In this document: one piece after another, positions 48,625 to 60,113 of the stretch
Position numbering within the stretch: the stretch's first letter is position 1
How the letters are laid out: each line of letters starts with the position of its first letter
Assembly (NCBI GenBank): GCA_030695945.1
Contig: JAUYOG010000064.1
Location: 62,001 to 126,000 of the forward strand
Length of the DNA: 64,000 nt
Direction of reading: 5' to 3'
DNA from: Ramlibacter sp.
GTDB lineage: Bacteria > Pseudomonadota > Gammaproteobacteria > Burkholderiales > Burkholderiaceae_C
The notes under the pieces: generated by a model
Told to the model about the DNA's origin: nothing
The model's input: the letters and a program-made list of their open reading frames with translations, nothing else
The model's database searches: none
Position numbers and translations under genes: made by a program

Positions 48625-49514
48625 CGGTGCGCCTTGATGGAAGCGAGGATACCCATTGTGAACAGCACGCAGGCGGCGGCTTGCGCCGCGCTAGGCCAGC
48701 GTCCATCCCAAGCGAAGGAGTACAAAAGTGCGAACAGCGTCTCGCTGACGATCAGTTGGCCGCACAGGCTGGCCGACAAGCGCTGGCTCGCGACGTTCCA
48801 GAGGATCGTGGCCAGCCACGCCGAGCCGAACCCCGTCCCGACGCACAGCAGGACGAACAGCGCGAGGCCTTCACGGCCCGCCATGTCCGCGGCCGGCGTG
48901 CCCGCGAAGGCCCACAGCAGCAGCGCGCCGATGCCGGTGGCCACGCCCAGCCAGTTGGCCCAGTCGGTGGCGTTAACCTCCGGGTGGCGCTTGAGCCAGG
49001 CGGAGTTCAGGATCGCGAACGCGGTCCAGCACACCAGCGATGCGGTCGCGAACGCGATGCCGCGCCAATAGGACGCCGGCAATCCGGCCGATCCGTCGCC
49101 ATGGGGCGAACCCATCATCAGTGCCAGCCCGCCGAGCGTGAGCGCGAGACCCGGGATGAGTGCGCGCCAGCGCAGGTGCTCGGGTTTCCCGAGCAGCATG
49201 ACCCAGATCGGGATCGTGCCGATGACCAGCGTGGGCACTTCGGTGCCGGCATCGCGAATCGCCAGCACGAGCAGCAGGTAGTAGCCGGTGAACCCGAGCA
49301 GGCTCATGACGACGGCCGAGCCGGCCTGGCGCCACGTGGGCAGGCGGCGGGTTCGCATGCCCAGCAGCATGACGGCCGAGGCCACGAGGCCGTAGGCGAC
49401 GAAACGGCCCGCTGTGAGATCCACCGAAGAGTAGTCGCCCGCCATGCGCGGCGCCACGAACACCAGGCCCCACAGCGCGCCGCCCGCGAGCCCTGCCAGG
49501 ATGCCCCTCAGCAC
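48621..49514 (-). CDS. DMT family transporter (EamA domains)
   Basis: A 297-residue inner-membrane protein with about ten helices in two EamA repeats. The first repeat begins ILAGLAGGALWGLVFVAPRMAG and the second ASLVCWTAFAILNS. Family members export amino acids or other metabolites; the cargo here is unknown. It follows the SDR gene by 4 bases and overlaps the thioesterase gene by 4 bases, forming a compact minus-strand operon. Confidence 0.88.
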   Translation of the reverse strand: MLRGILAGLAGGALWGLVFVAPRMAGDYSSVDLTAGRFVAYGLVASAVMLLGMRTRRLPTWRQAGSAVVMSLLGFTGYYLLLVLAIRDAGTEVPTLVIGTIPIWVMLLGKPEHLRWRALIPGLALTLGGLALMMGSPHGDGSAGLPASYWRGIAFATASLVCWTAFAILNSAWLKRHPEVNATDWANWLGVATGIGALLLWAFAGTPAADMAGREGLALFVLLCVGTGFGSAWLATILWNVASQRLSASLCGQLIVSETLFALLYSFAWDGRWPSAAQAAACVLFTMGILASIKAHR

Positions 49515-49518
49515 CCGC

Positions 49519-50301
49519 TCAAACGCCGAAGCCGTCGTCGGCCGCGATCACGGCGCCGTTGATGAAGTGGCTCTGGCTCGAGGCCAGCAGCACGACCAGC
49601 GCGTCGAGGTCCTCGGGCTGGCCCACGCGCTTGCGCGGCAGCATCTGCATCAGCTTCTGGCCCTGCTCGGTGGACCAGTGGTGGTGGTTGATCTCGGTGT
49701 CGATGTAGCCGGGGCAGATGGCATTGACGTTGATCTCGAAGCGGCCCCACTCCAGCGCCATCGCTTTGGTCATCTGCACCACGGCCGCCTTGCTCATGGC
49801 GTACGCGCCGATCTGCGGCAGCACTTTCAGCCCGGCCATCGACGCGATGTTGATGATGCGCCCGCCGGTGTAGGTGCCTGGTGCCGCGCCGCGCGCGCGC
49901 GCCAGCATCCGCTTGCCGACCTCCTGCGCCACGAAGAAGGCGCCCTTGACGTTGGTGTCGAAGATGTAGTCGTAATCCTCCTCGGTAACATCCTGGATGC
50001 GCTGCGTGGTGCTGACACCCGAGTTGTTGACCAGGATGTCGATCGAACCGACTTCGGTCTCGGCGTGAGCGACAGCGGACTTGATGCTGTCCAGGGACGT
50101 GACGTCCAGCTGAGTCACATGCGCGTCACCCCCTTCGGCCTCGATCTGCGCGCGCAGGTCCTTGAGCTTTTCGACACGGCGGCTGGCCAGCACCACGGCG
50201 GCGCCCGCGCGCGAGAGCGTTCTCGCGAACTGGGCGCCCAAGCCGCTGGAAGCGCCCGTCACGAAGGCGACGCGGCCGGAGAGATCGATGCTGTAACTCA
50301 C
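49519..50301 (-). CDS. Short-chain dehydrogenase/reductase
   Basis: A 260-residue SDR. The cofactor motif is TGASSGLGAQFA, followed by NNSG and the catalytic S-Y-K in NIASMAG...AYAMSKAA. The strand 2 sequence ASRRVEKL suggests NADP preference. The product fits a 3-oxoacyl reductase or 3-hydroxyacyl dehydrogenase, common next to acyl-CoA thioesterases, but the substrate is unknown. It is divergent from the ETF-QO gene across 139 bases that hold a palindrome, suggesting joint control of fatty-acid-related genes. Confidence 0.88.
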   Translation of the reverse strand: MSYSIDLSGRVAFVTGASSGLGAQFARTLSRAGAAVVLASRRVEKLKDLRAQIEAEGGDAHVTQLDVTSLDSIKSAVAHAETEVGSIDILVNNSGVSTTQRIQDVTEEDYDYIFDTNVKGAFFVAQEVGKRMLARARGAAPGTYTGGRIINIASMAGLKVLPQIGAYAMSKAAVVQMTKAMALEWGRFEINVNAICPGYIDTEINHHHWSTEQGQKLMQMLPRKRVGQPEDLDALVVLLASSQSHFINGAVIAADDGFGV

Positions 50302-50336
50302 GAGGGACTCCTACCTAAAATAGGCCTGAAAAATAA

Positions 50337-50348
50337 GAACGGTCGTTC
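50337..50348. promoter_or_regulatory. Palindrome resembling a TetR-type operator
   Basis: GAACGGTCGTTC is a 12-base inverted repeat with arms GAACG and CGTTC. It lies 36 bases before the SDR start and 93 before the ETF-QO start. Acyl-CoA-responsive TetR regulators often use such sites, but no regulator gene is present here. Confidence 0.45.
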
Positions 50349-50440
50349 GCTTTTATAGGCGCGCCGAATAGAATCATTGCCATCCGCGACGCCGCATCGG
50401 CCGCAACCCGTTCGTCAAAACCATTATCAACGGAACCCCT

Positions 50441-52138
50441 ATGACCCACGAAGAAATACTGGCGCAGTACGGACCGCGCGAAGCGATGGAATACGACGTC
50501 GTCGTCGTGGGCGGCGGACCGGCCGGCCTGTCGGCCGCCATCAAGCTCAAGCAGCTGGCGGCGGAACACGGCAAGGAGATTTCGGTCGTCGTGCTCGAAA
50601 AGGGTTCGGAGCCCGGCGCGCACATCCTGGCCGGCACGGTGATGGACCCGCGTGCGCTGTACGAGCTGTTCCCGAACTGGAAGGAACTCGGCGCGCCGCT
50701 GAACCAGCCGGTGACGGACGACGCGATGGTGTTCCTCTCGGAAACGGGCGGCATGCGCACGCCCAACTTCCTGCTGCCGGAATGCTTCCAGAACCACGGC
50801 AACTATGTGATCAGCCTGGCCAACTTCACCCGCTGGCTGGCCCAGCAGGCCGAAGCCATCGGCGTCGAGATCTTCCCCGGCTTTCCGGCCGCCGAAGTGC
50901 TCTACAACGAGAACGGCTCGGTCAAGGGCGTGGCCACCGGCAATATGGGAGTCGGCAAGGATGGCGAGCCGACGGAGGCCTTCCAGCTGGGCATGGAGCT
51001 GCATGCCAAGTACACGCTTTTCGCCGAGGGTTCGCGCGGCCACCTGGGCCGCCAGCTGATCTCGCGGTTCAAGCTCGACGACGGCAAGGACCCGCAGGGC
51101 TATGCGCTGGGCATCAAGGAGCTGTGGGAGATCGACCCGAAGCGCCACCAGCCCGGCTTCGTGATGCACACCGCGGGCTGGCCGCTGGACAACGACACTT
51201 ATGGCGGCTCGTTCCTGTACCACATGGAAAACAACCAGGTGGCGCTGGGCTTCATCACCGGCCTGAACTATTCCAACCCGTACCTGAGCCCGTTCGAGGA
51301 GTTCCAGCGGTGGAAGACGCACCCCAACATCCGCTGGTACCTCGAAGGCGACGAGAGCAAGGGCATCCAGCCCGGCAAGCGCGTGTCGTACGGCGCACGC
51401 GCCATCACGGCAGGCGGGTTGCTCAGCCTGCCCAAGACGGTGTTCCCGGGCGGTGCGCTGATCGGCTGCGATGCGGGCTTCCTGAACGCCTCGCGCATCA
51501 AGGGCAGCCATGCCGCGATCAAGACCGGCATGCTGGCCGCCCAGGCCGCGTACGAGGCTGTGACACACGGCCGCCAGCACGACGAGCTGGAGGCCTACCC
51601 CGAGGCCTTCCAGCATTCGTGGCTGTACGAGGAGCTGAACAAGGCGCGCAACTTCAAGGCCTGGTTCAAGTGGGGGCTGCTGCCCGCCTCGTTCATGAAC
51701 GGGCTGGAGCAGTTCCTGCTGCGCGGGCGCATGCCCTGGACGGTGCACCGCGACAAGCCGGACCACGCCTACCTGAAGCCCGCGTCGGAGTGCAAGCCGA
51801 TCGTGTATCCCAAGCCCGACGGCAAGATCACCTTCGACCGGCTCTCCTCGGTGTTCGTCTCGAACACCAATCATTCCGAGGAGCAGCCGGCCCACCTCAC
51901 GCTCAAGGACGCATCGGTCCCGGTGCAGGTGAACCTGGCGAAGTACGCCGGCCCTGAAAGCCGCTACTGCCCGGCAGGCGTTTACGAGTTCGTGAAGACC
52001 ACGGACAACCAGGACAGGCTGCAGATCAACGCCTCGAACTGCGTGCATTGCAAGACCTGCGATATCAAGGACCCGACGCAGAACATCGTCTGGGTGACGC
52101 CGGAAGGCGGCGGCGGGCCGAACTACGGCAGCATGTGA
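50441..52138 (+). CDS. Electron transfer flavoprotein-ubiquinone oxidoreductase
   Basis: ETF-QO passes electrons from ETF (acyl-CoA dehydrogenases) to ubiquinone at the inner membrane. The 565-residue length is typical. The FAD motif VVVVGGGPAGLSAAIKLKQLA is near the N-terminus. The quinone-binding part follows, and the C-terminal 4Fe-4S cluster uses CPAGVYEF and CVHCKTCDIKDP. An alternative start at residue 16 (MEYDVVVVGG) is possible. It links beta-oxidation and branched-chain amino acid breakdown (bkd genes) to respiration. Confidence 0.96.
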   Translation: MTHEEILAQYGPREAMEYDVVVVGGGPAGLSAAIKLKQLAAEHGKEISVVVLEKGSEPGAHILAGTVMDPRALYELFPNWKELGAPLNQPVTDDAMVFLSETGGMRTPNFLLPECFQNHGNYVISLANFTRWLAQQAEAIGVEIFPGFPAAEVLYNENGSVKGVATGNMGVGKDGEPTEAFQLGMELHAKYTLFAEGSRGHLGRQLISRFKLDDGKDPQGYALGIKELWEIDPKRHQPGFVMHTAGWPLDNDTYGGSFLYHMENNQVALGFITGLNYSNPYLSPFEEFQRWKTHPNIRWYLEGDESKGIQPGKRVSYGARAITAGGLLSLPKTVFPGGALIGCDAGFLNASRIKGSHAAIKTGMLAAQAAYEAVTHGRQHDELEAYPEAFQHSWLYEELNKARNFKAWFKWGLLPASFMNGLEQFLLRGRMPWTVHRDKPDHAYLKPASECKPIVYPKPDGKITFDRLSSVFVSNTNHSEEQPAHLTLKDASVPVQVNLAKYAGPESRYCPAGVYEFVKTTDNQDRLQINASNCVHCKTCDIKDPTQNIVWVTPEGGGGPNYGSM

Positions 52139-52280
52139 GGGATGTGATGCCGGAGCGGGGTCCGGCGCGCCGGCCCCCGGGGGGCGACCGCGTGTTTCCC
52201 CTACCTCCAAAGTTGTATGACAACTTTTGAAAATCTGGCAGAATCCCGGAGGTCGCAATTTTTCTAAACGGAGACTGACA

Positions 52281-53252
52281 GTGAAACTCTCGCAATTGGC
52301 CCTGGGCGCAGCCCTCGCATTCGGTTTCGTGGCGGGCGCCGCCGCGCAGACGGTCATGAAGATCAACATCTCCACGGCCCAGACTTCCCACCAGGGCGTC
52401 GGCATCGACGTCTTCGCCCGCGAGGTCGAAAAGCGCACGAACGGCCGCTACAAGATCCAGACCTTCTACAACGCCTCGCTCGGCAGCGAGCGCGAGTCGA
52501 TCGAAGCCGTGCAGCTGGGCACGCAGGAGCTGACGCTCACCTCCACCGGCCCGGTGCCCAACTTCGTCCCGGAGACGAAGATCCTGGACGTGCCCTTCCT
52601 GTTCCGCGACAAGGCCCACGCCCGCGCCGTCCTGGACGGCCCGATCGGCGCCGAGCTGCTGACGAAATTCGACGCCAAGGGATTCAAGGCCCTGGCCTGG
52701 GCCGAGAATGGCTTTCGCCACATGACCAACAGCAAGCGCTCGGTGAACACGCCGGACGACCTGAAAGGCCTGAAGATGCGGACGATGGAGAACCCCGTTC
52801 ACGTCGCCGCCTACAAGGGCTTCGGGATCGTCACCACGCCGATGGCCTTCGCGGAAGTCTTCACGGCGCTGCAGCAAGGCACCGTGGACGGCCAGGAGAA
52901 CCCGCTGTCCGTGATCATCGCGTCCAAGTTCGACCAGGTGCAAAAGCACCTGTCCCTCACGGGCCACGTGTACTCGCCCTGCCTGTTCCTCATGAACAAG
53001 GCCGCGTTCGACAAGCTCAGCCCCGCCGACAAGCAGGCTTTCCTGGAAGCCGCCAAGGAGGGCACCAAGGCCAACCGCGCCAAGGTGGACGAGGATGACG
53101 CCAAGGGCGTGGCCGACCTGCGCGCCAAGGGCATGACGGTGGTCGAAACCGTGGACAAGTCCAAGTTCGTGGCCGCCCTCGCCCCGGTGAACGCCGAGTT
53201 CGAAAAGCAGTTCGGCAAGGCCAACCTGGACAAGATCCGCAACTACAAGTAA
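52281..53252 (+). CDS. dctP: TRAP transporter solute-binding protein DctP
   Basis: The periplasmic receptor of a TRAP uptake system. The 323-residue product has a signal peptide (LSQLALGAALAFGFVAGAAAQ). Family features follow: FNASLGSERE-like FYNASLGSERESIEAVQLG, the conserved arginine region GLKMRTMENPVHVAAYKGFG, and VDGQENPLSVI. The start is GTG at 52281, 9 bases after GGAGA. A rho-independent terminator stands between it and dctQ, so receptor mRNA may exceed permease mRNA. The ligand is probably a carboxylic acid. Confidence 0.92.
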   Translation: MKLSQLALGAALAFGFVAGAAAQTVMKINISTAQTSHQGVGIDVFAREVEKRTNGRYKIQTFYNASLGSERESIEAVQLGTQELTLTSTGPVPNFVPETKILDVPFLFRDKAHARAVLDGPIGAELLTKFDAKGFKALAWAENGFRHMTNSKRSVNTPDDLKGLKMRTMENPVHVAAYKGFGIVTTPMAFAEVFTALQQGTVDGQENPLSVIIASKFDQVQKHLSLTGHVYSPCLFLMNKAAFDKLSPADKQAFLEAAKEGTKANRAKVDEDDAKGVADLRAKGMTVVETVDKSKFVAALAPVNAEFEKQFGKANLDKIRNYK

Positions 53253-53277
53253 TCGCCCCCGTTCCGGACGGCACCAG

Positions 53278-53313
53278 ACGCCCGCAAGTCAAACGACTTC
53301 CGGGCGTTTTTTT
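53278..53313 (+). terminator. Rho-independent terminator after dctP
   Basis: A 13-base stem, ACGCCCGCAAGTC against GACTTCCGGGCGT with one mismatch, has an AAAC loop and a run of seven T. Confidence 0.88.
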
Positions 53314-53345
53314 GGGTTCATGATGTCACTGCCGCGCGCCCGCCA

Positions 53346-53840
53346 ATGAAACAAGCCTTCCTCAAGTTCGAACGCTGGACCAGCCTGTTCTCGATGGCTG
53401 CCGCGTGCGCCATGATGGTCGTCGCGGCCAGCCTGGCGGTGTTCCAGATCGTCACCCGCTTCGTGCTGGAGCAGCCGGCCGAATGGTCGGAAATCCTCAT
53501 CCGCTTCGCCCTGATCTGGATGGTCTTCCTGGGCATCCCCACGGCGTTCCGCCAGGGCGCGATGGTCAGTGTGGACGTGCTCTACCGCTGGAGCCCGCCC
53601 AGGATCAAGCGGGTATTGGACTGGGTCGTCTGCCTGGCGGCGTTGACCCTGATCGCCATCATCATCTGGTGGGGCTGGGACTACACCCAGCGGGGCAGCG
53701 TGCAATCGATGGCGGGGCTGGAGAGCATCTCCATGTTCTGGGCCTACCTGGCGATGCCCGTGGGCGGCATCTTCTGCGTGATCGGGATCATCGGCAACCT
53801 GCTGGACCCGATGCGCCATGAACTGGAGACCGCGCAATGA
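53346..53840 (+). CDS. dctQ: TRAP transporter small permease DctQ
   Basis: The small membrane subunit of the TRAP system, which binds the large permease. The 164-residue product has four helices (about residues 15-38, 50-70, 90-112 and 130-152). The family motif is visible in WSEILIRFALIWMVFLGIPTAFRQGAMVSVD. The stop overlaps the dctM start by 4 bases, so the permease subunits are made together. It lies 32 bases after the terminator that separates it from dctP. Confidence 0.92.
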   Translation: MKQAFLKFERWTSLFSMAAACAMMVVAASLAVFQIVTRFVLEQPAEWSEILIRFALIWMVFLGIPTAFRQGAMVSVDVLYRWSPPRIKRVLDWVVCLAALTLIAIIIWWGWDYTQRGSVQSMAGLESISMFWAYLAMPVGGIFCVIGIIGNLLDPMRHELETAQ

Positions 53841-55114
53841 GCACCATCATGCTGGGCACGATGGTGCTGTGTTTCGCGCTGACCATTTCGGTGGCGGTGT
53901 CCATCGGGCTGGCGGCGATCCTGGGCATCCAGGCGTCGAACGCGCACATGTTGATCTCCGTCAAGGAGATGTTCAACTCCATCAACAAGTTTCCGCTGGC
54001 CGCCATCCCGTTCTTCATCCTGGCCGGCAACCTGATGGAAACCGGCGGCATCTCGCGCCGGCTCGTCGAATTCGCCAAGAGCATCGTGGGCGGCGTCCAG
54101 GGCGGCCTGCCCATGACCTGCGTGCTCACCTGCATGATCTTCGCGGCGGTGTCGGGCTCGTCCGTGGCGACGACGTTCGCGATCGGCGCGATCCTGATCC
54201 CCGCGCTGATCAAGCACGGCTATCCCACCGAATACGCCGCGGCGCTGCAGGCCACGAGCGCCGAACTCGGCGTGATCATCCCGCCCTCGATCCCCATGAT
54301 CCTGTACGGCGTGAGCGCCGAAGTGTCGATCGGCGAGCTGTTCATCGCCGGCGTCGGTCCCGGCATCCTGATCGGTGTCGCGCTGATGGCCTTCGTCCAC
54401 ATCTACTGCCGCATCAAGGGCTGGGGCAAGGCCGACGGCGACGGGCGCCTGCCCTTCGGCAAGGCCACGCTGCAGGCCGGCTGGGCGCTGCTGATGCCGG
54501 TGATCATCCTCGGCGGCATCTACGGCGGCATCTTCACGCCCACCGAGGCTTCCGCGGTGGCGGTGCTGTACGCGCTGATCATCGGCGTGGTGATCTACCG
54601 CGAGATCCAGGTACCGGACCTGTGGAACATCCTGCGCAAGTCGGTGATCTCGTCGGCGGTGATCATGTTCATCATCGCCAACGCCGGGCTGTTCGCCTTC
54701 CTGCTGACCCGCGCCGGCGTGCCCGATGCCATCGGCCGCTGGCTGGAAGCGGTGTTGCAAAGCCCTGCCCTCTTCCTGCTGGGCGTGAACGCCGCGCTGT
54801 TCGTCATCGGCATGTTCATCGAGACCAGCGCCGCGATCATCGTGCTCGCGCCCATCCTGGCTCCGGTCGCAATGCACTTCGGCATCGACCCGGTGCACTT
54901 CGGGATGATCATGGTGGTGAACCTGGCGCTCGGCATGATCACGCCGCCGTTCGGCGTGAACCTGTTCGCGGCCTGCACCGTGGCGCGCATTTCGCTGGAC
55001 CGCATCATCCCGCGGCTGCTGCCCTTCGTGGCCGTGGTGCTGGCCTGCCTGATGGTCATCACCTACATGCCCTGGATCTCGCTCACGCTGCGCGACCTCG
55101 TGTACGCGAAATGA
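53837..55114 (+). CDS. dctM: TRAP transporter large permease DctM
   Basis: The ion-coupled permease of the TRAP system. The 425-residue product has about 12 helices and the family landmarks FPLAAIPFFILAGNLM, VSGSSVATTFAIGAILIPAL, LGVIIPPSIPMILYG and MITPPFGVNLFA. These repeat the elevator-type (IT superfamily) halves. It ends the dctPQM cluster; the glycine riboswitch and gcv operon follow after a short gap. Confidence 0.95.
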   Translation: MSTIMLGTMVLCFALTISVAVSIGLAAILGIQASNAHMLISVKEMFNSINKFPLAAIPFFILAGNLMETGGISRRLVEFAKSIVGGVQGGLPMTCVLTCMIFAAVSGSSVATTFAIGAILIPALIKHGYPTEYAAALQATSAELGVIIPPSIPMILYGVSAEVSIGELFIAGVGPGILIGVALMAFVHIYCRIKGWGKADGDGRLPFGKATLQAGWALLMPVIILGGIYGGIFTPTEASAVAVLYALIIGVVIYREIQVPDLWNILRKSVISSAVIMFIIANAGLFAFLLTRAGVPDAIGRWLEAVLQSPALFLLGVNAALFVIGMFIETSAAIIVLAPILAPVAMHFGIDPVHFGMIMVVNLALGMITPPFGVNLFAACTVARISLDRIIPRLLPFVAVVLACLMVITYMPWISLTLRDLVYAK

Positions 55115-55128
55115 TCCGGCGCTGACGT

Positions 55129-55134
55129 TACAAT
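55129..55134 (+). promoter_or_regulatory. -10 element of the gcv operon
   Basis: TACAAT lies 15 bases after the dctM stop and just before the riboswitch. No clear -35 box is seen. Position is the main support. Confidence 0.5.
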
Positions 55135-55143
55135 CGTCCGGGT

Positions 55144-55342
55144 CAGGAGAGAGTTCCCCCCGGGAGCCGCCGAAGGCGCAGGCGCTTTAGCCGAACGCTC
55201 AGGCACCAAGGACTGACACAGCGTCCCGATCGTGGGGCGCTTCCTTGCTGGAGAGAGGCTGCCGCCCGGATGGGCAGGCCGCCCACCGAAGGAGCAAGCC
55301 CGGGTAACGGGTGAATCTCTCAGGTAAAGCGGACAGCAGGGG
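55144..55342 (+). ncRNA. Tandem glycine riboswitch
   Basis: Two glycine aptamers in series precede gcvT. The first runs about 55144-55220 (GGAGAGAG, GCCGAAGG, ACGCTCAGGCACCAAGGACTGA). The second runs about 55243-55342 (GCTGGAGAGAGGC, CACCGAAGGAGC, AATCTCTCAGGTAAAGCGGACAGCAGG). Both have the class signatures CCGAAGG and CTCAGG. The layout and the downstream gcvTHP operon fit the known riboswitch, which usually turns glycine breakdown on when glycine is high. Confidence 0.95.
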
Positions 55343-55406
55343 CCGCCCATGGTGTGTACCATGGTTCCCGGCCCGCCGCGGCGGGCCTTGATTGCCGCCC
55401 CTGGAG
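55337..55406 (+). promoter_or_regulatory. Expression platform of the glycine riboswitch
   Basis: The 3' strand of aptamer II P1 (CAGCAGGG, 55334-55341) overlaps CAGGGGC (55337-55343). That segment is exactly complementary to GCCCCTG (55397-55403), which abuts the GGAG Shine-Dalgarno of gcvT. Ligand-bound P1 would therefore free the ribosome site. Between them lie a CCATGGT/ACCATGG hairpin and the perfect hairpin GGCCCGCCGCGGCGGGCC at 55370-55387. Confidence 0.6.
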
Positions 55407-55412
55407 AGCCTT

Positions 55413-56624
55413 TTGTCCGCCACGCAAGACCCACAACTTCTCCACACGCCGCTGCATGGGCTGCACCTGGAACTGGGCGCCCGCATGGTGCCCTTCGCCG
55501 GGTACTCGATGCCGGTGCAGTACCCCGCCGGCCTGATGGCCGAGCATCACCAGACGCGCGAATCCGCGGGCCTCTTCGACGTCTCCCACATGGGACAGTT
55601 GCGCCTCGTCGGCCCCGATGCCGCCGCCGCCTTCGAAACGCTCATGCCGGTGGACGTGATCGACCTGCCGGTGGGCAAGCAACGCTACGGGCTGCTGCTG
55701 ACCGACGAGGGCACGATCATCGACGACCTGATGTTCGTGAATTGCGGCGAGGACATGAGCTTCGCCGGGCCGCCCCAAGAAGCGAAGGCCCCCTCGGGGG
55801 GCAGCGAGCCTTCAAGCGAGCGTGGGGGCACTATCTTCGTGATCGTGAACGGCGCCTGCAAGCTGGGCGACATCGCCCACATCCAGGGGCGCATCGGCTC
55901 GCGCTGCCAGGTGATCCCCATGCCCGAACGCGGCCTGCTCGCGCTGCAGGGGCCCAAGGCCGTGCAAGCCCTGGTGCGGCTCGTGCCCGGCGTGGACAAG
56001 CTGGTGTTCATGACCGGCGGGCGCTTCCCCTGGAACGGCGGCGAGCTGTTCATCACTCGCAGCGGCTACACCGGCGAGGACGGCTTCGAGATTTCCGTGC
56101 ATGAATCGCAGGCCGACGCCCTCGCCCGCGCGCTGTTGGCGCAGCCGGAGGTCAAGCCCATCGGACTGGGTGCGCGCAACTCGCTGCGGCTCGAAGCAGG
56201 CCTGTGCCTCTACGGCAACGACATCGACACGACCACCACGCCGGTGGAAGCGGCGCTGAACTGGGCGATCCAGAAGGTACGCCGCACCGGCGGCGCGCGC
56301 GCCGGCGGCTTCCCCGGCGCCGCGAAGGTGCTGGGCCAGCTCGATGGCACCGTGCCGCTGGAGCGAAAGCGGGTCGGCCTGGCCGCGCTGGAGCGCGTGC
56401 CGGTGCGAGAGCACACCGAGCTGCAGGACACCAACGGGGCGCGCATCGGCGAAGTCACCAGCGGCCTCCTGGGCCCGACGATCAACCGGCCGGTGGCGAT
56501 GGGCTACGTCAACCCGCTGCTGGCCACGATCGGCACCCGCGTCCACGCCCTGGTGCGCGGCAAGCCGGTGGCGATGGAAGTTTCGGCGATGCCGTTCGTG
56601 CCGAACCGCTACTGGCGCGGTTAA
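55413..56624 (+). CDS. gcvT: Glycine cleavage system T protein (aminomethyltransferase)
   Basis: GcvT moves the aminomethyl carbon from lipoylated GcvH to tetrahydrofolate, releasing ammonia. The 403-residue product begins [29 protein letters not shown], with the active-site [11 protein letters not shown] and [22 protein letters not shown]. Normal length is about 365-375; residues 119-139 are an in-frame repeat ([21 protein letters not shown]) inserted between the conserved FVNCGED and [10 protein letters not shown] chose the TTG at 55413, since GGAG lies 6-7 bases upstream; another TTG at 55392 sits too near the hairpin. Glycine should induce it through the riboswitch. Confidence 0.95.
   Translation: MSATQDPQLLHTPLHGLHLELGARMVPFAGYSMPVQYPAGLMAEHHQTRESAGLFDVSHMGQLRLVGPDAAAAFETLMPVDVIDLPVGKQRYGLLLTDEGTIIDDLMFVNCGEDMSFAGPPQEAKAPSGGSEPSSERGGTIFVIVNGACKLGDIAHIQGRIGSRCQVIPMPERGLLALQGPKAVQALVRLVPGVDKLVFMTGGRFPWNGGELFITRSGYTGEDGFEISVHESQADALARALLAQPEVKPIGLGARNSLRLEAGLCLYGNDIDTTTTPVEAALNWAIQKVRRTGGARAGGFPGAAKVLGQLDGTVPLERKRVGLAALERVPVREHTELQDTNGARIGEVTSGLLGPTINRPVAMGYVNPLLATIGTRVHALVRGKPVAMEVSAMPFVPNRYWRG
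55767..55829 (+). repeat. Repeat family A, copy 2 (inside gcvT)
   Basis: GGGCCGCCCCAAGAAGCGAA and the core CCCCCTCGGGGGG match the copies at 10593 and 63005, ending at CGTGGGGGC. It is translated as [13 protein letters not shown], in the same frame as in gluQRS. Confidence 0.87.
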
Positions 56625-56645
56625 ATTGGAATCTGACCCCACTTT
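56623..56645. repeat. Repeat family D, copy 2 (between gcvT and gcvH)
   Basis: AAATTGGAATCTGACCCCA begins at the last base but one of the gcvT stop codon and shares 19 bases with the element inside dnaE2 at 29906. It is the short spacer before the gcvH Shine-Dalgarno AGGAGAG. Confidence 0.75.
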
Positions 56646-56657
56646 AGGAGAGAAGCG

Positions 56658-57032
56658 ATGACCGTCAAATACACCGAAGAGCACGAGTGGATCCAGCTCG
56701 AAGACCACGAAGCCGCCGTCGTCGGCATCACCCTGCATGCGCAGGACGCGCTGGGCGACGTGGTGTTCGTCGAGCTGCCGGAAGTCGGGCGGGTCTACAA
56801 GAAGGGCGAGGTGTCGGGCGTGGTCGAGTCGGTCAAGGCCGCCGCCGACGTCTACATGCCGATCGCCGGCGAAGTGACGGAAGTCAACGAAGAGCTGCGC
56901 GCCGACCCGGCGCTGGCCAACCGCGACCCGATGGGCAACGGCTGGTTCTTCAAGATCCTGATCAAGGACATGGCCGAGTTCGACGAACTGATGGACGAGC
57001 CGGCCTACGCGAAGTTCACGAAAAGCCACTGA
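56658..57032 (+). CDS. gcvH: Glycine cleavage system H protein
   Basis: GcvH is the lipoylated shuttle between GcvP, GcvT and the L protein. The 124-residue product has the lipoyl attachment site VVESVKAAADVY, with the lysine at position 60. EEHEWIQLE at the start and GNGWFFKI near the end are typical. AGGAGAG precedes the ATG. It is the second gene of the operon; a family B repeat separates it from gcvP. Confidence 0.97.
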   Translation: MTVKYTEEHEWIQLEDHEAAVVGITLHAQDALGDVVFVELPEVGRVYKKGEVSGVVESVKAAADVYMPIAGEVTEVNEELRADPALANRDPMGNGWFFKILIKDMAEFDELMDEPAYAKFTKSH

Positions 57033-57045
57033 CCTGCCTCCCGAT

Positions 57046-57110
57046 GTCATCCCGGACCTGATCCGGGATCCACGGCAGCCGATGGATTGCGGATCGAGTC
57101 CGCAATGACA
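57046..57110. repeat. Repeat family B, copy 5 (between gcvH and gcvP)
   Basis: Two palindromes, ATCCCGGACCTGATCCGGGAT-type and TTGCGGATCGAGTCCGCAA, bounded by GTCAT and ATGAC. It fills almost the whole gap ahead of the gcvP start, so its hairpins would be in the operon mRNA. Confidence 0.87.
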
Positions 57111-57134
57111 GTCCCTGATTTGACGGAGTTCTCC

Positions 57135-60026
<2,892 letters not shown>

Positions 60027-60031
60027 GTCTT

Positions 60032-60105
60032 GTCATTGCGGGCTTGACCCGCAATCCATGGTGGTGTGCCGGCCAACATGGATGCCGGATCAAGTCCGGC
60101 GTGAC
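60032..60105. repeat. Repeat family B, copy 6 (after gcvP)
   Basis: A full two-hairpin copy (TCATTGCGGGCTTGACCCG and GCCGGATCAAGTCCGGC) just after the gcvP stop and 9 bases before the TauE-family start. It could act as a terminator or mRNA-stabilising structure. Confidence 0.87.
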
Positions 60106-60113
60106 GGGCCCTG

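Noticed and set aside
52148-52185. GC-rich inverted repeat after the ETF-QO gene
   Set aside because: It contains a CCGGCGCGCCGG palindrome but no T tract follows, so I do not call it an intrinsic terminator.
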